The notes under the pieces were generated by a model that had not been told where the DNA came from, did no database searches, and saw nothing but the letters and a program-made list of their open reading frames with translations. This document shows, piece after piece, positions 52,983-61,291 of a stretch of 64,000 bases of DNA; position 1 is the stretch's first letter, and every line of letters begins with the position of its first letter. Location: positions 61,116 through 125,115 of the forward strand of contig NZ_SDLI01000008.1 of assembly GCF_004123195.1 (NCBI RefSeq), written 5' to 3'. The stretch is from Ammoniphilus sp. CFH 90114. GTDB taxonomy: Bacteria > Bacillota > Bacilli > Aneurinibacillales > RAOX-1. The position numbers were made by a program, and so were the translations under genes.

Positions 52983-53168
52983 ATAAGCGGAGAATGTTCC
53001 GCTATTCTCCCCAAGTGGCTAAATTCGGCTATAAGAGCGGAACAAATTCCGCCTATTGGCTTCCCAAAGCCTAAACTGAGCTGCTTTTGGACGAATAAAG
53101 GAAAAATTTCCGCTTATTTGACTATAAAATAAACAAACCGGCCACTTAGCGGAAAAAACTCCGCTTAT
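52983..53168 (+). repeat. Phased palindrome repeat, copy D (186 bp, four units)
   Basis: Units start at 52983, 53034, 53095 and 53146, spaced 51, 61 and 51 bp. Units 1 and 4 read ATAAGCGGAG...TTCCGCTAT and TTAGCGGAAAAAACTCCGCTTAT in split form. It has the same orientation as copy C. It occupies the space between the ktrB-type gene and the 61-residue ORF. Confidence 0.86.
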
Positions 53169-53248
53169 CCCTCTCATGCTAACCATAAATAATTAACGAA
53201 AAAAGGGAAATAATGACGGTAAAGCTAGCAAGGAAGGACTGAATCAAC

Positions 53249-53434
53249 ATGACCATTCTAAACCAAGACGAAAGATACGAGGCTTACCTTCAATTACTCC
53301 AAAGTCGACTTGACCGCAATTTATCGGATCAAGAAACCGAAAAAATCAGATGGCTCGCTCAATCTGAAAAGGACAACTTTCAGATCTTTAAGAATATCTT
53401 TGAGGAATTAGGAAGCAAGCGGGCAGATAATTAA
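53249..53434 (+). CDS. Small hypothetical helical protein
   Basis: This 61-residue, mainly helical, charged protein reads ILNQDERYEAYLQLLQSRLD at its start and ends KNIFEELGSKRADN. AAGGAAGGA lies about ten bases before the ATG and a strong terminator follows the stop, so it is a plausible single-gene transcript. I recognise no family. Confidence 0.6.
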   Translation: MTILNQDERYEAYLQLLQSRLDRNLSDQETEKIRWLAQSEKDNFQIFKNIFEELGSKRADN

Positions 53435-53449
53435 GGGAATCGAATAGAA

Positions 53450-53490
53450 AAAAAGAGCATGAGATTTACTAAATCTCATGCTCTTCTTTT
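53450..53490 (+). terminator. Terminator after the 61-residue ORF
   Basis: AAGAGCATGAGATTT and AAATCTCATGCTCTT form a perfect 15-bp stem, followed by CTTTTCTAT and preceded by an A-run. Confidence 0.85.
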
Positions 53491-53533
53491 CTATATTCTG
53501 CTTTGGGTTGTATTACCCCTTGGTACTTAGCCC

Positions 53534-54178
53534 CTACCCCATCACACTATAAATAAATCTTTCCAATGCAGTGACATCGGTAATGCTTTGATTACATTTA
53601 TGATGATCTATACACATGTAATTTCCAACCGCTTTATAATAGTCAATGGACTGGGAAGACTTCGCCTTGGATATGGCTGTCACTAAAGCGACTTCTCCGT
53701 ACCCTTTACACAGGGAGCATACATCCTTTTTATTGGCCATCGTGAAGCGACCCTCCACTCCTACGACCTCACCGTTTAAGGGATAGACCATAAACACTTT
53801 ACTAGTTGCAATATCACTCCAACCTAGATAAGTCAATGACTTGTGGTCAACCTCTGACAGGTCCGGAATTGTAAGCTTCTTGTTCTTGGGGAATAGCTTC
53901 TTGATTTGCTTTTCGGTCACTTTCGGGAAGTCTACTACGTATGGAGCTAATTCATCGAGATATTCCTGATACTGATCTGTTGATTTTAGTGTAGAAATCT
54001 TTTCTAGCAATTGCTTTTGTTCCCCTGTCACTTCTGGGAACATTTCTACTACTTTCGACGCTGCACTATATCTAACCGCTTCAATGACTTTAGGATCTGT
54101 TGTCATGGTGCGCTGCATAATCTTCGTCTGTTGTTTAATAAAATTATATTCATGATGACGAATGAAAGGTTCGTTCAT
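53534..54178 (-). CDS. FusB/FusC-family EF-G-binding protein
   Basis: This two-domain protein resembles FusB, which binds elongation factor G and releases it from fusidic-acid-stalled ribosomes. The N-terminal helical bundle is residues about 1-85. The C-terminal treble-clef zinc finger has CSLC at about residue 153 and CIDHHKC near residue 188. The FusB-like strand KVFMVYPLNGEVVGVEGRFT is present. Chromosomal homologues are widespread in Bacillales, so resistance is not implied. It is monocistronic. Confidence 0.85.
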   Translation of the reverse strand: MNEPFIRHHEYNFIKQQTKIMQRTMTTDPKVIEAVRYSAASKVVEMFPEVTGEQKQLLEKISTLKSTDQYQEYLDELAPYVVDFPKVTEKQIKKLFPKNKKLTIPDLSEVDHKSLTYLGWSDIATSKVFMVYPLNGEVVGVEGRFTMANKKDVCSLCKGYGEVALVTAISKAKSSQSIDYYKAVGNYMCIDHHKCNQSITDVTALERFIYSVMG

Positions 54179-54282
54179 GATTCATCCTCCCTTACACTTC
54201 AAAAGACATCCTCTGTAATAATGTAAACCAATCGAAGCCATAAATATATGTAAAAAACGAATAGGAAACAAACTGTACATAA

Positions 54283-54314
54283 AAATAAGCCCTGATTATC
54301 CATTGATCAGGGCT
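54283..54314 (-). terminator. Terminator of the CD3324-like gene
   Basis: AGCCCTGATCA pairs with TAATCAGGGCT on the minus strand, followed by TATTTTT. Confidence 0.8.
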
Positions 54315-54323
54315 GCTAAACGC

Positions 54324-54587
54324 TTATTTAGAGTATACAATTTTCTTGATCGTCTCGATCGAGAGAAAATATTCCTCTGCCAGTTGGGAAATGGACACTC
54401 CATCCCGAAACTTACATCGAATTGAAGTATTTCTCTGATCGATCATTTTCCTACCTCCAGAACGAGTTCCCCATTTTCGATAGTTGGCTTCTGGTTTCGG
54501 TATATAAAGAGTTTCACCTTGGATATATTTCTGGATTTCTAGTATTAACTCTTCGGGTAAAATAGCTGTTGCATTTACATATTTCAT
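54324..54587 (-). CDS. CD3324-family helix-turn-helix protein
   Basis: This 87-residue protein matches the CD3324/Mor-like family: VNATAILPEELILEIQKYIQ, GETLYIPKPEANYRKWGTRS, then the helix-turn-helix RCKFRDGVSISQLAEEYFLS. It is probably a DNA-binding regulator. The upstream region on the same strand (54600-54745) carries competing inverted repeats that could act as an attenuator. Confidence 0.78.
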   Translation of the reverse strand: MKYVNATAILPEELILEIQKYIQGETLYIPKPEANYRKWGTRSGGRKMIDQRNTSIRCKFRDGVSISQLAEEYFLSIETIKKIVYSK

Positions 54588-54629
54588 GATCTGCTCGCCC
54601 CTTATTCTTAATTAAGAAAAATAAGGTGC

Positions 54630-54745
54630 AAAGCCTAGAATATTAGAAATGCTATAAGCTCACTAGGCGATTTTTATTAAATAAAATTCCACCTCATGCA
54701 AAGTATCGCCTCTCTAATACTAGGCTTTGCATGAGACGCTGCAGA
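54630..54745 (-). promoter_or_regulatory. Leader with mutually exclusive hairpins (putative attenuator)
   Basis: On the minus strand CTCATGCAAAG can pair locally with CTTTGCATGAG (11 bp perfect). Its following part GCAAAGCCTAGTATTAG can instead pair with the downstream CTAATATTCTAGGCTTTGC, which is followed by ACCTTATTTTTC. GAGGCGAT also has a later partner ATCGCCT. The arrangement precedes the CD3324-like gene. It matches no riboswitch class I know. Confidence 0.45.
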
Positions 54746-54842
54746 TTCTGGCAACCGGTTCGCTACCATGACTGACCACCCCCCAAAAAGTTGATACAGC
54801 AATTCCCATTATAATACAAAGTATATAATTAGCAACACCTGA

Positions 54843-56108
54843 CTAGTTTTGTTTCTTTCTTTCAAACTGATCAATCGTTTCACCACTCAACACCTGATAG
54901 AGCCTGCTCTTCGGCTCATACATCGTCTGAGATGGCCAGAGTCCATGATGCCCAGAAACCAGATAACTGACGAAGCAAGCTATAAAAAAGTATTCGATTC
55001 CCTTCCCATCAAACATCTCCACACTTAATAAAAAGGCAGCAATCGGGGTATTAGCCCCTCCAGAGAAAACACAAATCAACCCTAGGGCGGCAAGGAAGGA
55101 TAGCGGTAGGTTGATGAAGGAGTACAAGGTATTCCCTAAGGTCGCTCCCATAAAAAACAAAGGGATAGCTTCCCCACCGACAAAGCCCGATCCCATGGAG
55201 ATAGCTGTAAAGATCAGCTTGGCAAGAAAGGCAAAGGGAGGAACTTCTTCTTTGAACGATTGCTCAAGCATTTGTAACCCGCGTCCGTTATAGTCCTGAG
55301 AACCAATGATAACTGTTAGAGCAACAATAATCACTCCTCCCACAAAGGCACGTATCATGTGATTCTTCTTAAAGTACTTTTCGGTTACAGTCTGAATCTC
55401 ATGTCTAAGTTGGCAGTAAGCCAATGCGATCAGGCCAAACAGAATAGATACAAGAACAACGTTTAGAAAAACCCAAACAGAATGTTCAGGGACCGTTTGG
55501 ATCTGGAACGATTCATGTTTCACTCCCCAAGCAATCTCCGTCACGTAATGTCCTACAAAACTGGCAACGAGACAAGGTACCAGGGCCTCATATTTCATTT
55601 TTCCTATAGCAGCCATTTCCATGCCAAACACAGCCCCTGTAATCGGAGTTCCGAACGCGGCCCCGAATCCAGCACTAATGCCACTCATCAGTAATATTTT
55701 CCGATCAATGGGATTGATCTTAAAAAACTGATTGACCGATTGAGCTACACTTCCTCCCATCTGAATGGCCGCTCCTTCTCTCCCCGTTGATCCGCCCAAG
55801 AAAACGGTAATAAAAGTTCCCAAATAGACAATGGGACCCATTCGTCGTATAACCCTCGCCTTACCGTGAACACCATCAATTACGAGATTATTTCCTTTCC
55901 CCGCATCATTGTTTGATTCCTTGCCATACTTCATGTACATATAACCGATCATAATTCCTCCAAGTGGAAGAAAATAAATCAGCCAAAAATTTTGCTCTCG
56001 TATATTTCCTAAAAAATCATTCGTCGTTAAAAGAAAGGCAGTTGTTGAACCAATGATTACACCAATGAGAGCTCCGCAAAAGATCCATCTAGATAGAGTA
56101 TTAAACAT
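54843..56108 (-). CDS. CLC-family anion transporter (possible fluoride CLC-F)
   Basis: This is a CLC protein with about ten or more helices. The gating-glutamate motif is present as GGSTGREGAAIQMGGS (GREGP in chloride CLCs). The helix-D anion motif GSGIP is absent; the aligned position reads GKGNNLVIDG. The helix-N motif is GGEAIPLFFMGA, close to GGxFxP. This departure from the chloride pattern resembles the fluoride/proton CLC-F branch, but I cannot run a tree. No fluoride riboswitch is seen upstream. It is 15 bases downstream of a DUF421 gene. Confidence 0.82.
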   Translation of the reverse strand: MFNTLSRWIFCGALIGVIIGSTTAFLLTTNDFLGNIREQNFWLIYFLPLGGIMIGYMYMKYGKESNNDAGKGNNLVIDGVHGKARVIRRMGPIVYLGTFITVFLGGSTGREGAAIQMGGSVAQSVNQFFKINPIDRKILLMSGISAGFGAAFGTPITGAVFGMEMAAIGKMKYEALVPCLVASFVGHYVTEIAWGVKHESFQIQTVPEHSVWVFLNVVLVSILFGLIALAYCQLRHEIQTVTEKYFKKNHMIRAFVGGVIIVALTVIIGSQDYNGRGLQMLEQSFKEEVPPFAFLAKLIFTAISMGSGFVGGEAIPLFFMGATLGNTLYSFINLPLSFLAALGLICVFSGGANTPIAAFLLSVEMFDGKGIEYFFIACFVSYLVSGHHGLWPSQTMYEPKSRLYQVLSGETIDQFERKKQN

Positions 56109-56123
56109 GTGTCCTGTCCCTCC

Positions 56124-56738
56124 TCATTTCAGATGTTCTGGCGGTTCTTGAAGGTGTCCATTATCGTTCACTTCTTTAAAAATGTTAGCGTCAGAGGCTT
56201 GACTCGGCAAGTTCGGTAGGTTTGGAAGGTTGGCTTGCAGCAACGCTATCAACATCTGAATATCTTCCTTCGTGGAATATTGTTTTTCAGGCTTAAGCAT
56301 ATATCCCAGTTGTCCGTTTGACTCGATCGTTGCCCATTGTAAATCACTAATTCTCTGAACTCCCTGCTGCCTCAACCGGACCTCCAGCATGTCCACGGTT
56401 AGACGTAGTTTTCGTAGATTGTCTTCCTTAAGTTTTCCATCCTCTATTACCACTACCGATTTACCGTAGAAAAACGATTCTAGGGCATCTGACTTCATGA
56501 CGATGTATTCAATGAATAGAAGAGTCAGTACCATTAGAATCGTAATCAACAGGGTAATCCAGATATTCCTGTCCCCAACAGGCTGAATGATTAAGGAACC
56601 AACGGAAACCATCATCACCGTTTGAGCAACAGTTAATTGCGAAATGGACTTTCTTCCGGCCAATCGAAGGATCAGCACGCCCCCAATAACAATGACAATG
56701 GCCTTCCATATGAATCTCAGATCGGTATCCACTTCCAT
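56124..56738 (-). CDS. DUF421 membrane protein
   Basis: This third DUF421 protein has three N-terminal helices with GRKSISQL, then KSVVVIEDGKLKEDNLRKLR, WATIESNGQLGYML and the tail NGHLQEPPEHL. AAGGAGG lies upstream of ATG 56738. It forms an operon with the CLC gene (15-base gap). Confidence 0.85.
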   Translation of the reverse strand: MEVDTDLRFIWKAIVIVIGGVLILRLAGRKSISQLTVAQTVMMVSVGSLIIQPVGDRNIWITLLITILMVLTLLFIEYIVMKSDALESFFYGKSVVVIEDGKLKEDNLRKLRLTVDMLEVRLRQQGVQRISDLQWATIESNGQLGYMLKPEKQYSTKEDIQMLIALLQANLPNLPNLPSQASDANIFKEVNDNGHLQEPPEHLK

Positions 56739-57024
56739 TCAACCTCCTTCCCCTGCTTACTATTAAGGTCCTATTAATTGGAAAAAATATGCGTATAAAA
56801 TAAAACAAGCAGGAGAGGTTCCTGCTCATGCATGATAGTTTCCTACTTTGGCCAAGATAAAAAACAATAAAATATTTTGAAAATAAAAATAATATATCCA
56901 AAGATCAAAGTTAACCATCAAAAAAATTCCAGATTATTCTAAAATTATACTTTTATTAACATTTTGTTTGTTGTATAATTCTAAATAAAGAACGAACGGC
57001 TTCTCTAGAAAGGAGTATACTGAT

Positions 57025-57390
57025 GTGTTAGGACGCCGAAAGCATTATCGCCACTACTTCAAAGAATACGCAAAAGGCACAATAGAAATTAGTGAAATTA
57101 AAAACCGTAAGATTGTAACAAAAAAAGCAGCAATTTTGATCAAAGATATTTGTGGGAATGGATTACGGTTTTCTACTGAGTTAAGATTTCTTGCTTCGGA
57201 TGTCATCATCTATAAATTTGACTTTTTACTCACAAATCATGATCTATCCTTTCATGGGAAAATTGTGAGACGTGACCAACTTCAGGATGGAACATATGAA
57301 TATGGTGTTCAATTTATAGAAGAACATAAATTCCTTACACACATCATTAATAAATTATCTCAAAAGATCTTGAGGAATAGCGCAAGCTAA
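57025..57390 (+). CDS. PilZ-domain protein
   Basis: This 121-residue protein has the two c-di-GMP contact motifs of PilZ domains: an RxxxR-type start (GRRKHYRHYF) and DICGNGLRF (DxSxxG-like, with Cys for Ser). The remaining strands (HDLSFHGKIVRRDQL, YEYGVQFIEE) fit the PilZ barrel. It probably senses cyclic di-GMP. The start is GTG at 57025 with AAAGGAG nine bases upstream. The next small gene is 30 bases downstream. Confidence 0.8.
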   Translation: MLGRRKHYRHYFKEYAKGTIEISEIKNRKIVTKKAAILIKDICGNGLRFSTELRFLASDVIIYKFDFLLTNHDLSFHGKIVRRDQLQDGTYEYGVQFIEEHKFLTHIINKLSQKILRNSAS

Positions 57391-57420
57391 TTACGAATAA
57401 TGAAAGGGAGTACAACACCC

Positions 57421-57633
57421 ATGATATTTAAACAGTATGTAATAGATATTCTGGAGCTAGCTGACAAGCCGGAATTTATTAGAAAGTTAGCACAAGACGT
57501 TATTAAAACCGAAGGTGATGTTAATTACATCCTCCATAATATCAAGGTTAATGGAAGGGATAGAATTTTCCTTTATTTAAGCCAGTTAAGAGCAATAAAA
57601 AAAGAAAAAGAACTTAAATCCAAGCAGGCATGA
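57421..57633 (+). CDS. Small hypothetical protein after the PilZ gene
   Basis: This 70-residue protein begins MIFKQYVIDILELADKPEFI and ends with a Lys-rich tail. The ATG at 57421 has AAAGGGAG ten bases upstream; the ATG at 57400 contains that ribosome site and is unlikely. It probably shares a transcript with the PilZ gene and is closed by a terminator. I recognise no family. Confidence 0.6.
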   Translation: MIFKQYVIDILELADKPEFIRKLAQDVIKTEGDVNYILHNIKVNGRDRIFLYLSQLRAIKKEKELKSKQA

Positions 57634-57660
57634 TCCTCCATAGATCTTGCCTGCTTCTTT
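57622..57660 (+). terminator. Terminator of the PilZ unit
   Basis: AAGCAGGCA pairs with TGCCTGCTT, followed by CTTTGTCTTT. Confidence 0.65.
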
Positions 57661-57665
57661 GTCTT

Positions 57666-59036
57666 TCACTTCAAAAACAGCTTAATCTTCTTCAACCCAT
57701 CCTTTACATTGGGATATCGAAACGGAATATCGAAGCGGGTGGTTTGTTTTAAGACACCTTTTTTATGTGAAAACGTATCAAAGCTGCCTTTTCCATGATA
57801 GGCGCCCATCCCGCTATTCCCAACACCCCCGAAGGGCAGATAAGGTGAAGCTAGGTGGTAGAGCGTATCATTCACACACCCCCCACCAAAAGAAACCTGA
57901 TTAAGCACTTCTTGTTGAGTGGTCTTACTCTCTGAAAAGATATAGAGGGCAAGGGGATTCGGATGCTGGTGGATGCCTTCGATGACTTCAGACAGCTGCT
58001 CGTATTCCATTACAGGAAGAATGGGTCCAAATATTTCATCCTGCATCACCGGATCTTCCCACGTAATATTCGTAAGTACGGTGGGTTCAATCGCTAAACC
58101 CTCCTCATTCACTTTACCCCCCATAAAGATATCCCCATTATTCATGAACGATCGGAGTCGTCTAAAGTGCTTCTCGCTCACAATCCGTGTGTAATTCAGG
58201 TTCTTTAGCGGTTCCGCTCCATACAATTCCTCCGTTGCTTCTTGAAAATACCGTAGGAACTCCTCTTTAATTTTTCGATGAAGGTACAAGTAGTCTGGAG
58301 CAACGCAAGTCTGGCCTGCGTTCATAAACTTCCCCCACGCAGTTCGTTTCGCAGCGAGCTTCAGATTAGCGTCCTCGTGAACGATACAAGGACTTTTCCC
58401 CCCTAATTCGAGGGTTACAGGAGTTAAATGTTTCGCAGCAGCTTCCATAATCACTTTTCCTACGGGAACACTTCCCGTGAAAAAAATGTAATCCCACTTT
58501 TCCCCTAGCAGTGCTTGACTTGTTTCCACTCCACCCTGAACGACGGAGATATACTCTTCAGGAAACATCTCTGATATCAGATCACCTAACACCTCTGAAG
58601 TTCTCGGCGTCAGTTCGGACGGTTTTATCACTGCACAATTCCCTGCAGCTATCGCCCCGATTAATGGAGCAATGGCAAGTTGAAACGGATAATTCCAGGG
58701 AGAAATAATGAGCGCTGTTCCATAGGGTTCTGAATAAATGTAACTCGCTGACCCCAGATGAGTCATCGGCGTCTTGACTTTTTCCGGCTGCATCCAAACA
58801 CGTAAGTTCTTGATCGTAAAGCGTATCTCTTCTAGCAACACACCAATCTCCGCGGTGTAAGCTTCGAATTCAGATTTATTTAAATCAGCCTTTAAAGCGT
58901 GAAGAAGAGACTCTTCCTTCTCCCGAATCCCATTCCTAAGCTTTTCTAGTGCATCCAGACGATAAGTCATCTCTTTCGTTTTTCCGGAGCGAAAAAATTG
59001 TTTTTGTTTATTCACTAGAGCTTGATAGTCTTCCAT
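57666..59036 (-). CDS. Aldehyde dehydrogenase (class 3, YwdH/AldX-like)
   Basis: This NAD(P)-dependent enzyme oxidises fatty or aromatic aldehydes to acids. It has EPYGTALIISPWNYPFQLA, FFTGSVPVGKVI (cofactor Gly), VTLELGGKSP (general base Glu) and NAGQTCVAPDY (nucleophile Cys), then DEIFGPILPVMEY and LPFGGVGNSGMGAYHGK. The short 456-residue form with a hydrophobic C-terminus (GLKKIKLFLK) is the membrane-associated fatty-aldehyde type. It is monocistronic. Confidence 0.9.
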   Translation of the reverse strand: MEDYQALVNKQKQFFRSGKTKEMTYRLDALEKLRNGIREKEESLLHALKADLNKSEFEAYTAEIGVLLEEIRFTIKNLRVWMQPEKVKTPMTHLGSASYIYSEPYGTALIISPWNYPFQLAIAPLIGAIAAGNCAVIKPSELTPRTSEVLGDLISEMFPEEYISVVQGGVETSQALLGEKWDYIFFTGSVPVGKVIMEAAAKHLTPVTLELGGKSPCIVHEDANLKLAAKRTAWGKFMNAGQTCVAPDYLYLHRKIKEEFLRYFQEATEELYGAEPLKNLNYTRIVSEKHFRRLRSFMNNGDIFMGGKVNEEGLAIEPTVLTNITWEDPVMQDEIFGPILPVMEYEQLSEVIEGIHQHPNPLALYIFSESKTTQQEVLNQVSFGGGCVNDTLYHLASPYLPFGGVGNSGMGAYHGKGSFDTFSHKKGVLKQTTRFDIPFRYPNVKDGLKKIKLFLK

Positions 59037-59093
59037 AGCATCTACTCCTTAATGATCTGATAAAGATGACCTCTTTTTTAATTAGTTAATTAA

Positions 59094-60479
59094 CTAACGG
59101 TTCATAGGAATAATAACGGTAAAAGTAGTTCCTTCCCCTGGAATGCTTGAGACCTGAATCGTACCTCGATGGGCTTCTACAATCCATTTGGCTATGGCGA
59201 GCCCTAGGCCCGTCCCTCCCGCTTGCCTGGATCTATTTTTATCCACACGATAAAATCGATCAAAGATACGGTCCTGGTCTTCGGCCGGAATCCCCACACC
59301 CGTATCCTGAACCATAATTCGTAGTGCGCGTTGCTTTTCCATCATTTCATTAGAAATCGTAATGTTCACAACCCCACCACTTGGACTGTATTTAATCGCG
59401 TTATCCAACAGGATATACAGCAATTGTTTCAAGCGTTCTTGGTCACCCTGAATGATGAGTGTAGGAGGCGTTTGCAAGTGCAATTCTATTCCATTCGACT
59501 GGGCAAGTGTTTGCGTAGAGCTGATAAGCTGTTCAACGGATGGAACGAAATCAAAGGTCTCTACCTTCAATTCAGGCGTTCCTGAATCCGAACGCGCCAG
59601 AGTCAATAAATCACTCACTAGTTTTGTCATCCGCTTGATTTCATCCTTCATATTGTTTAAGACGTTTCGTGAGAAATCCGAGAGTTGAGCCTCGTCCTCC
59701 ATCTTCACCACATCAAGAGAGGAATGCAATATACTGAGGGGGGTTCTGAGTTCATGCGAAGCGTCTGCGACAAACTCTCGCTGTCGATCAAATGATTTTC
59801 GAATCGGAATCATAGCTCTTTTTGACATGAAATAGCTAAGCCAGAGAGCTACACCAAAAAACAAGATGCCTAATATCACCAATATAATGAGTAATAAATT
59901 CATAAGTTCATTAATAAAGGAAACCTCTTTACCGGTATAAAATACAGCTACCAATTGATCTCCCTGATAAATCGTCCGACCTGCCATCATGAGATGGAGT
60001 TCGCGCCCTTTAGGTGATTGAGGGTCAAACCCGCGGCGGGGAGGCGGTGAGTTCTTTATGGTTCCATACCGAATCTCTTGCGAATGAGGAATCCATCCGT
60101 CAACAAGTTGCAATAGTTTAGGTTGTAACCGCGATATAAAAGCGTCACCGAAGATCACGCGTCCTCTAGGATCAACTACATAATAAAAGAATTGATTGCC
60201 GCTTTCTCTAATCGTATTGAGATTATTTATTTCTTCCTGGTTCAGTTTACGATCCCTTAAGGCTTCCCGCAGCACCCTCATCTCCTGATCCGTGATGGAC
60301 TGCAGTTGCCTTTCTTGTTCATAAAAAATGACCGTATGAACTAGGAAGTAAACCACCGTTACAAAGAGAGTGAGAAAAATCATGATCATGGCACTGTAGA
60401 GTATGGTTAATCGAGTTTGAGTGTGAATAAAGAGATCTGCATTCCAATTTCGGAATCGAGTTAACCAATTAAAATTCAA
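59094..60479 (-). CDS. Sensor histidine kinase
   Basis: The order is transmembrane helix 1 (residues about 25-50), an extracellular sensor of about 140 residues, helix 2, a HisKA domain with FVADASHELRTPLSILHSSL (phosphorylated His), and an HATPase domain with LLYILLDNAIKYSPSGG (N box), VQDTGVGI (G1) and GGTGLGLAIAKWI (G2). The start is uncertain: TTG 60479 is placed after GAGGGG and overlaps the response-regulator stop; GTG 60503 is possible. It pairs with the response regulator directly upstream. Confidence 0.88.
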   Translation of the reverse strand: MNFNWLTRFRNWNADLFIHTQTRLTILYSAMIMIFLTLFVTVVYFLVHTVIFYEQERQLQSITDQEMRVLREALRDRKLNQEEINNLNTIRESGNQFFYYVVDPRGRVIFGDAFISRLQPKLLQLVDGWIPHSQEIRYGTIKNSPPPRRGFDPQSPKGRELHLMMAGRTIYQGDQLVAVFYTGKEVSFINELMNLLLIILVILGILFFGVALWLSYFMSKRAMIPIRKSFDRQREFVADASHELRTPLSILHSSLDVVKMEDEAQLSDFSRNVLNNMKDEIKRMTKLVSDLLTLARSDSGTPELKVETFDFVPSVEQLISSTQTLAQSNGIELHLQTPPTLIIQGDQERLKQLLYILLDNAIKYSPSGGVVNITISNEMMEKQRALRIMVQDTGVGIPAEDQDRIFDRFYRVDKNRSRQAGGTGLGLAIAKWIVEAHRGTIQVSSIPGEGTTFTVIIPMNR

Positions 60480-61143
60480 GTTTGTAGCCCACCCCTCGAA
60501 CACTTTGAATGATGTCCTTTTCGCTGCTCAAGTTCAGCTTTTTTCGAAGTAGCTTTACTGTAGCATCTATTGTTTTCATCGATACTTCCGTTTCATACCC
60601 CCAGATTCGGTCAAAGATTAAGTCTCTAGATAAGACCTGTCCTTTATTCCGAATGAATAAATCCAATAATTGATATTCTCGAGGAGTTAACTGTATTTCT
60701 CCCTCTCCATTAAAGACCGTACGGTTGGTCAGATTTACACGAAGATGCTGAATTTGAACGATTTCCTCCTGTATCGGGGCAAAATTTCGTCGGGATAACG
60801 CTCTAATCCTAGCCAGCAGTTCATCAATTTCAAATGGCTTAACGAGATAATCATCAGCACCTGCATCTAATCCTATTATTCGGTCTTGAAGGGCATCCTT
60901 AGCTGTTAATATAATAATAGCTCCCGAATATCCTTGTTTTCGAAGACGCTGACATATGCTGACCCCCTCTTCCCCCGGCATCATCCAATCGAGAATGAGG
61001 ACGTCATAATGAGATTCCACGGCATAATGGTACACTTCATCCCCTTTCATGAGCCATTCTACATTATACCCACCCTTCTTTTTTAGTAAATGAGCTATAA
61101 GCTCCCCCAGACGCACATCATCTTCAGCCAATAAAATATTCAT
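60469..61143 (-). CDS. OmpR/PhoB-family response regulator
   Basis: The receiver domain has AEDD (acidic pocket), the phosphorylated Asp in LILDWMMPGEEG, Thr in ILTAKDAL and Lys in LVKPFEIDELLAR. The winged helix has LTPREYQLLDLFIRNKGQVL, DRIWGYE and SMKTIDATVKLLRKKL. ATG 61143 has GGAG upstream and gives the usual 224 residues. The frame extends to 61254 through a repeated stretch, but that part is the leader. It pairs with the kinase at 59094. Confidence 0.9.
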   Translation of the reverse strand: MNILLAEDDVRLGELIAHLLKKKGGYNVEWLMKGDEVYHYAVESHYDVLILDWMMPGEEGVSICQRLRKQGYSGAIIILTAKDALQDRIIGLDAGADDYLVKPFEIDELLARIRALSRRNFAPIQEEIVQIQHLRVNLTNRTVFNGEGEIQLTPREYQLLDLFIRNKGQVLSRDLIFDRIWGYETEVSMKTIDATVKLLRKKLNLSSEKDIIQSVRGVGYKLEF

Positions 61144-61176
61144 ATTGAAACACTCCATTTTAGACCTTAATATAGA

Positions 61177-61225
61177 TTGCAAATATACTCCATGAGTTTG
61201 CAAATATACTCCATGAGTTGCAAAT
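61177..61225 (-). repeat. Tandem direct repeats upstream of the response regulator
   Basis: TTGCAAATA begins at 61177, 61198 and 61218 (plus-strand numbering), with the first two units identical over about 21 bases (TTGCAAATATACTCCATGAG). Steps are 21 and 20 bp, about two helical turns, as in OmpR-family binding sites. They lie 34-80 bases upstream of the regulator gene. Confidence 0.6.
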
Positions 61226-61257
61226 AAAATAAACCATCTCTTGATGAAAAACAAGTG

Positions 61258-61281
61258 AAAAAAGACTGCCGAAGCAGTCTT
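61258..61281 (-). terminator. Terminator of the repeat-protein gene
   Basis: AAGACTGC-TTCG-GCAGTCTT on the minus strand, followed by TTTTTC. Confidence 0.8.
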
Positions 61282-61291
61282 ATGTAAAAAT

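Noticed and set aside
53534..54178. Acquired fusidic-acid resistance gene
   Set aside because: FusB-like EF-G-binding proteins are common in Bacillales chromosomes, and there is no mobile context here.
54843..56900. Fluoride (crcB) riboswitch upstream of the CLC operon
   Set aside because: I searched the leader by eye for the conserved GGCGAUGGUGUUCGCC-type start and did not find it.
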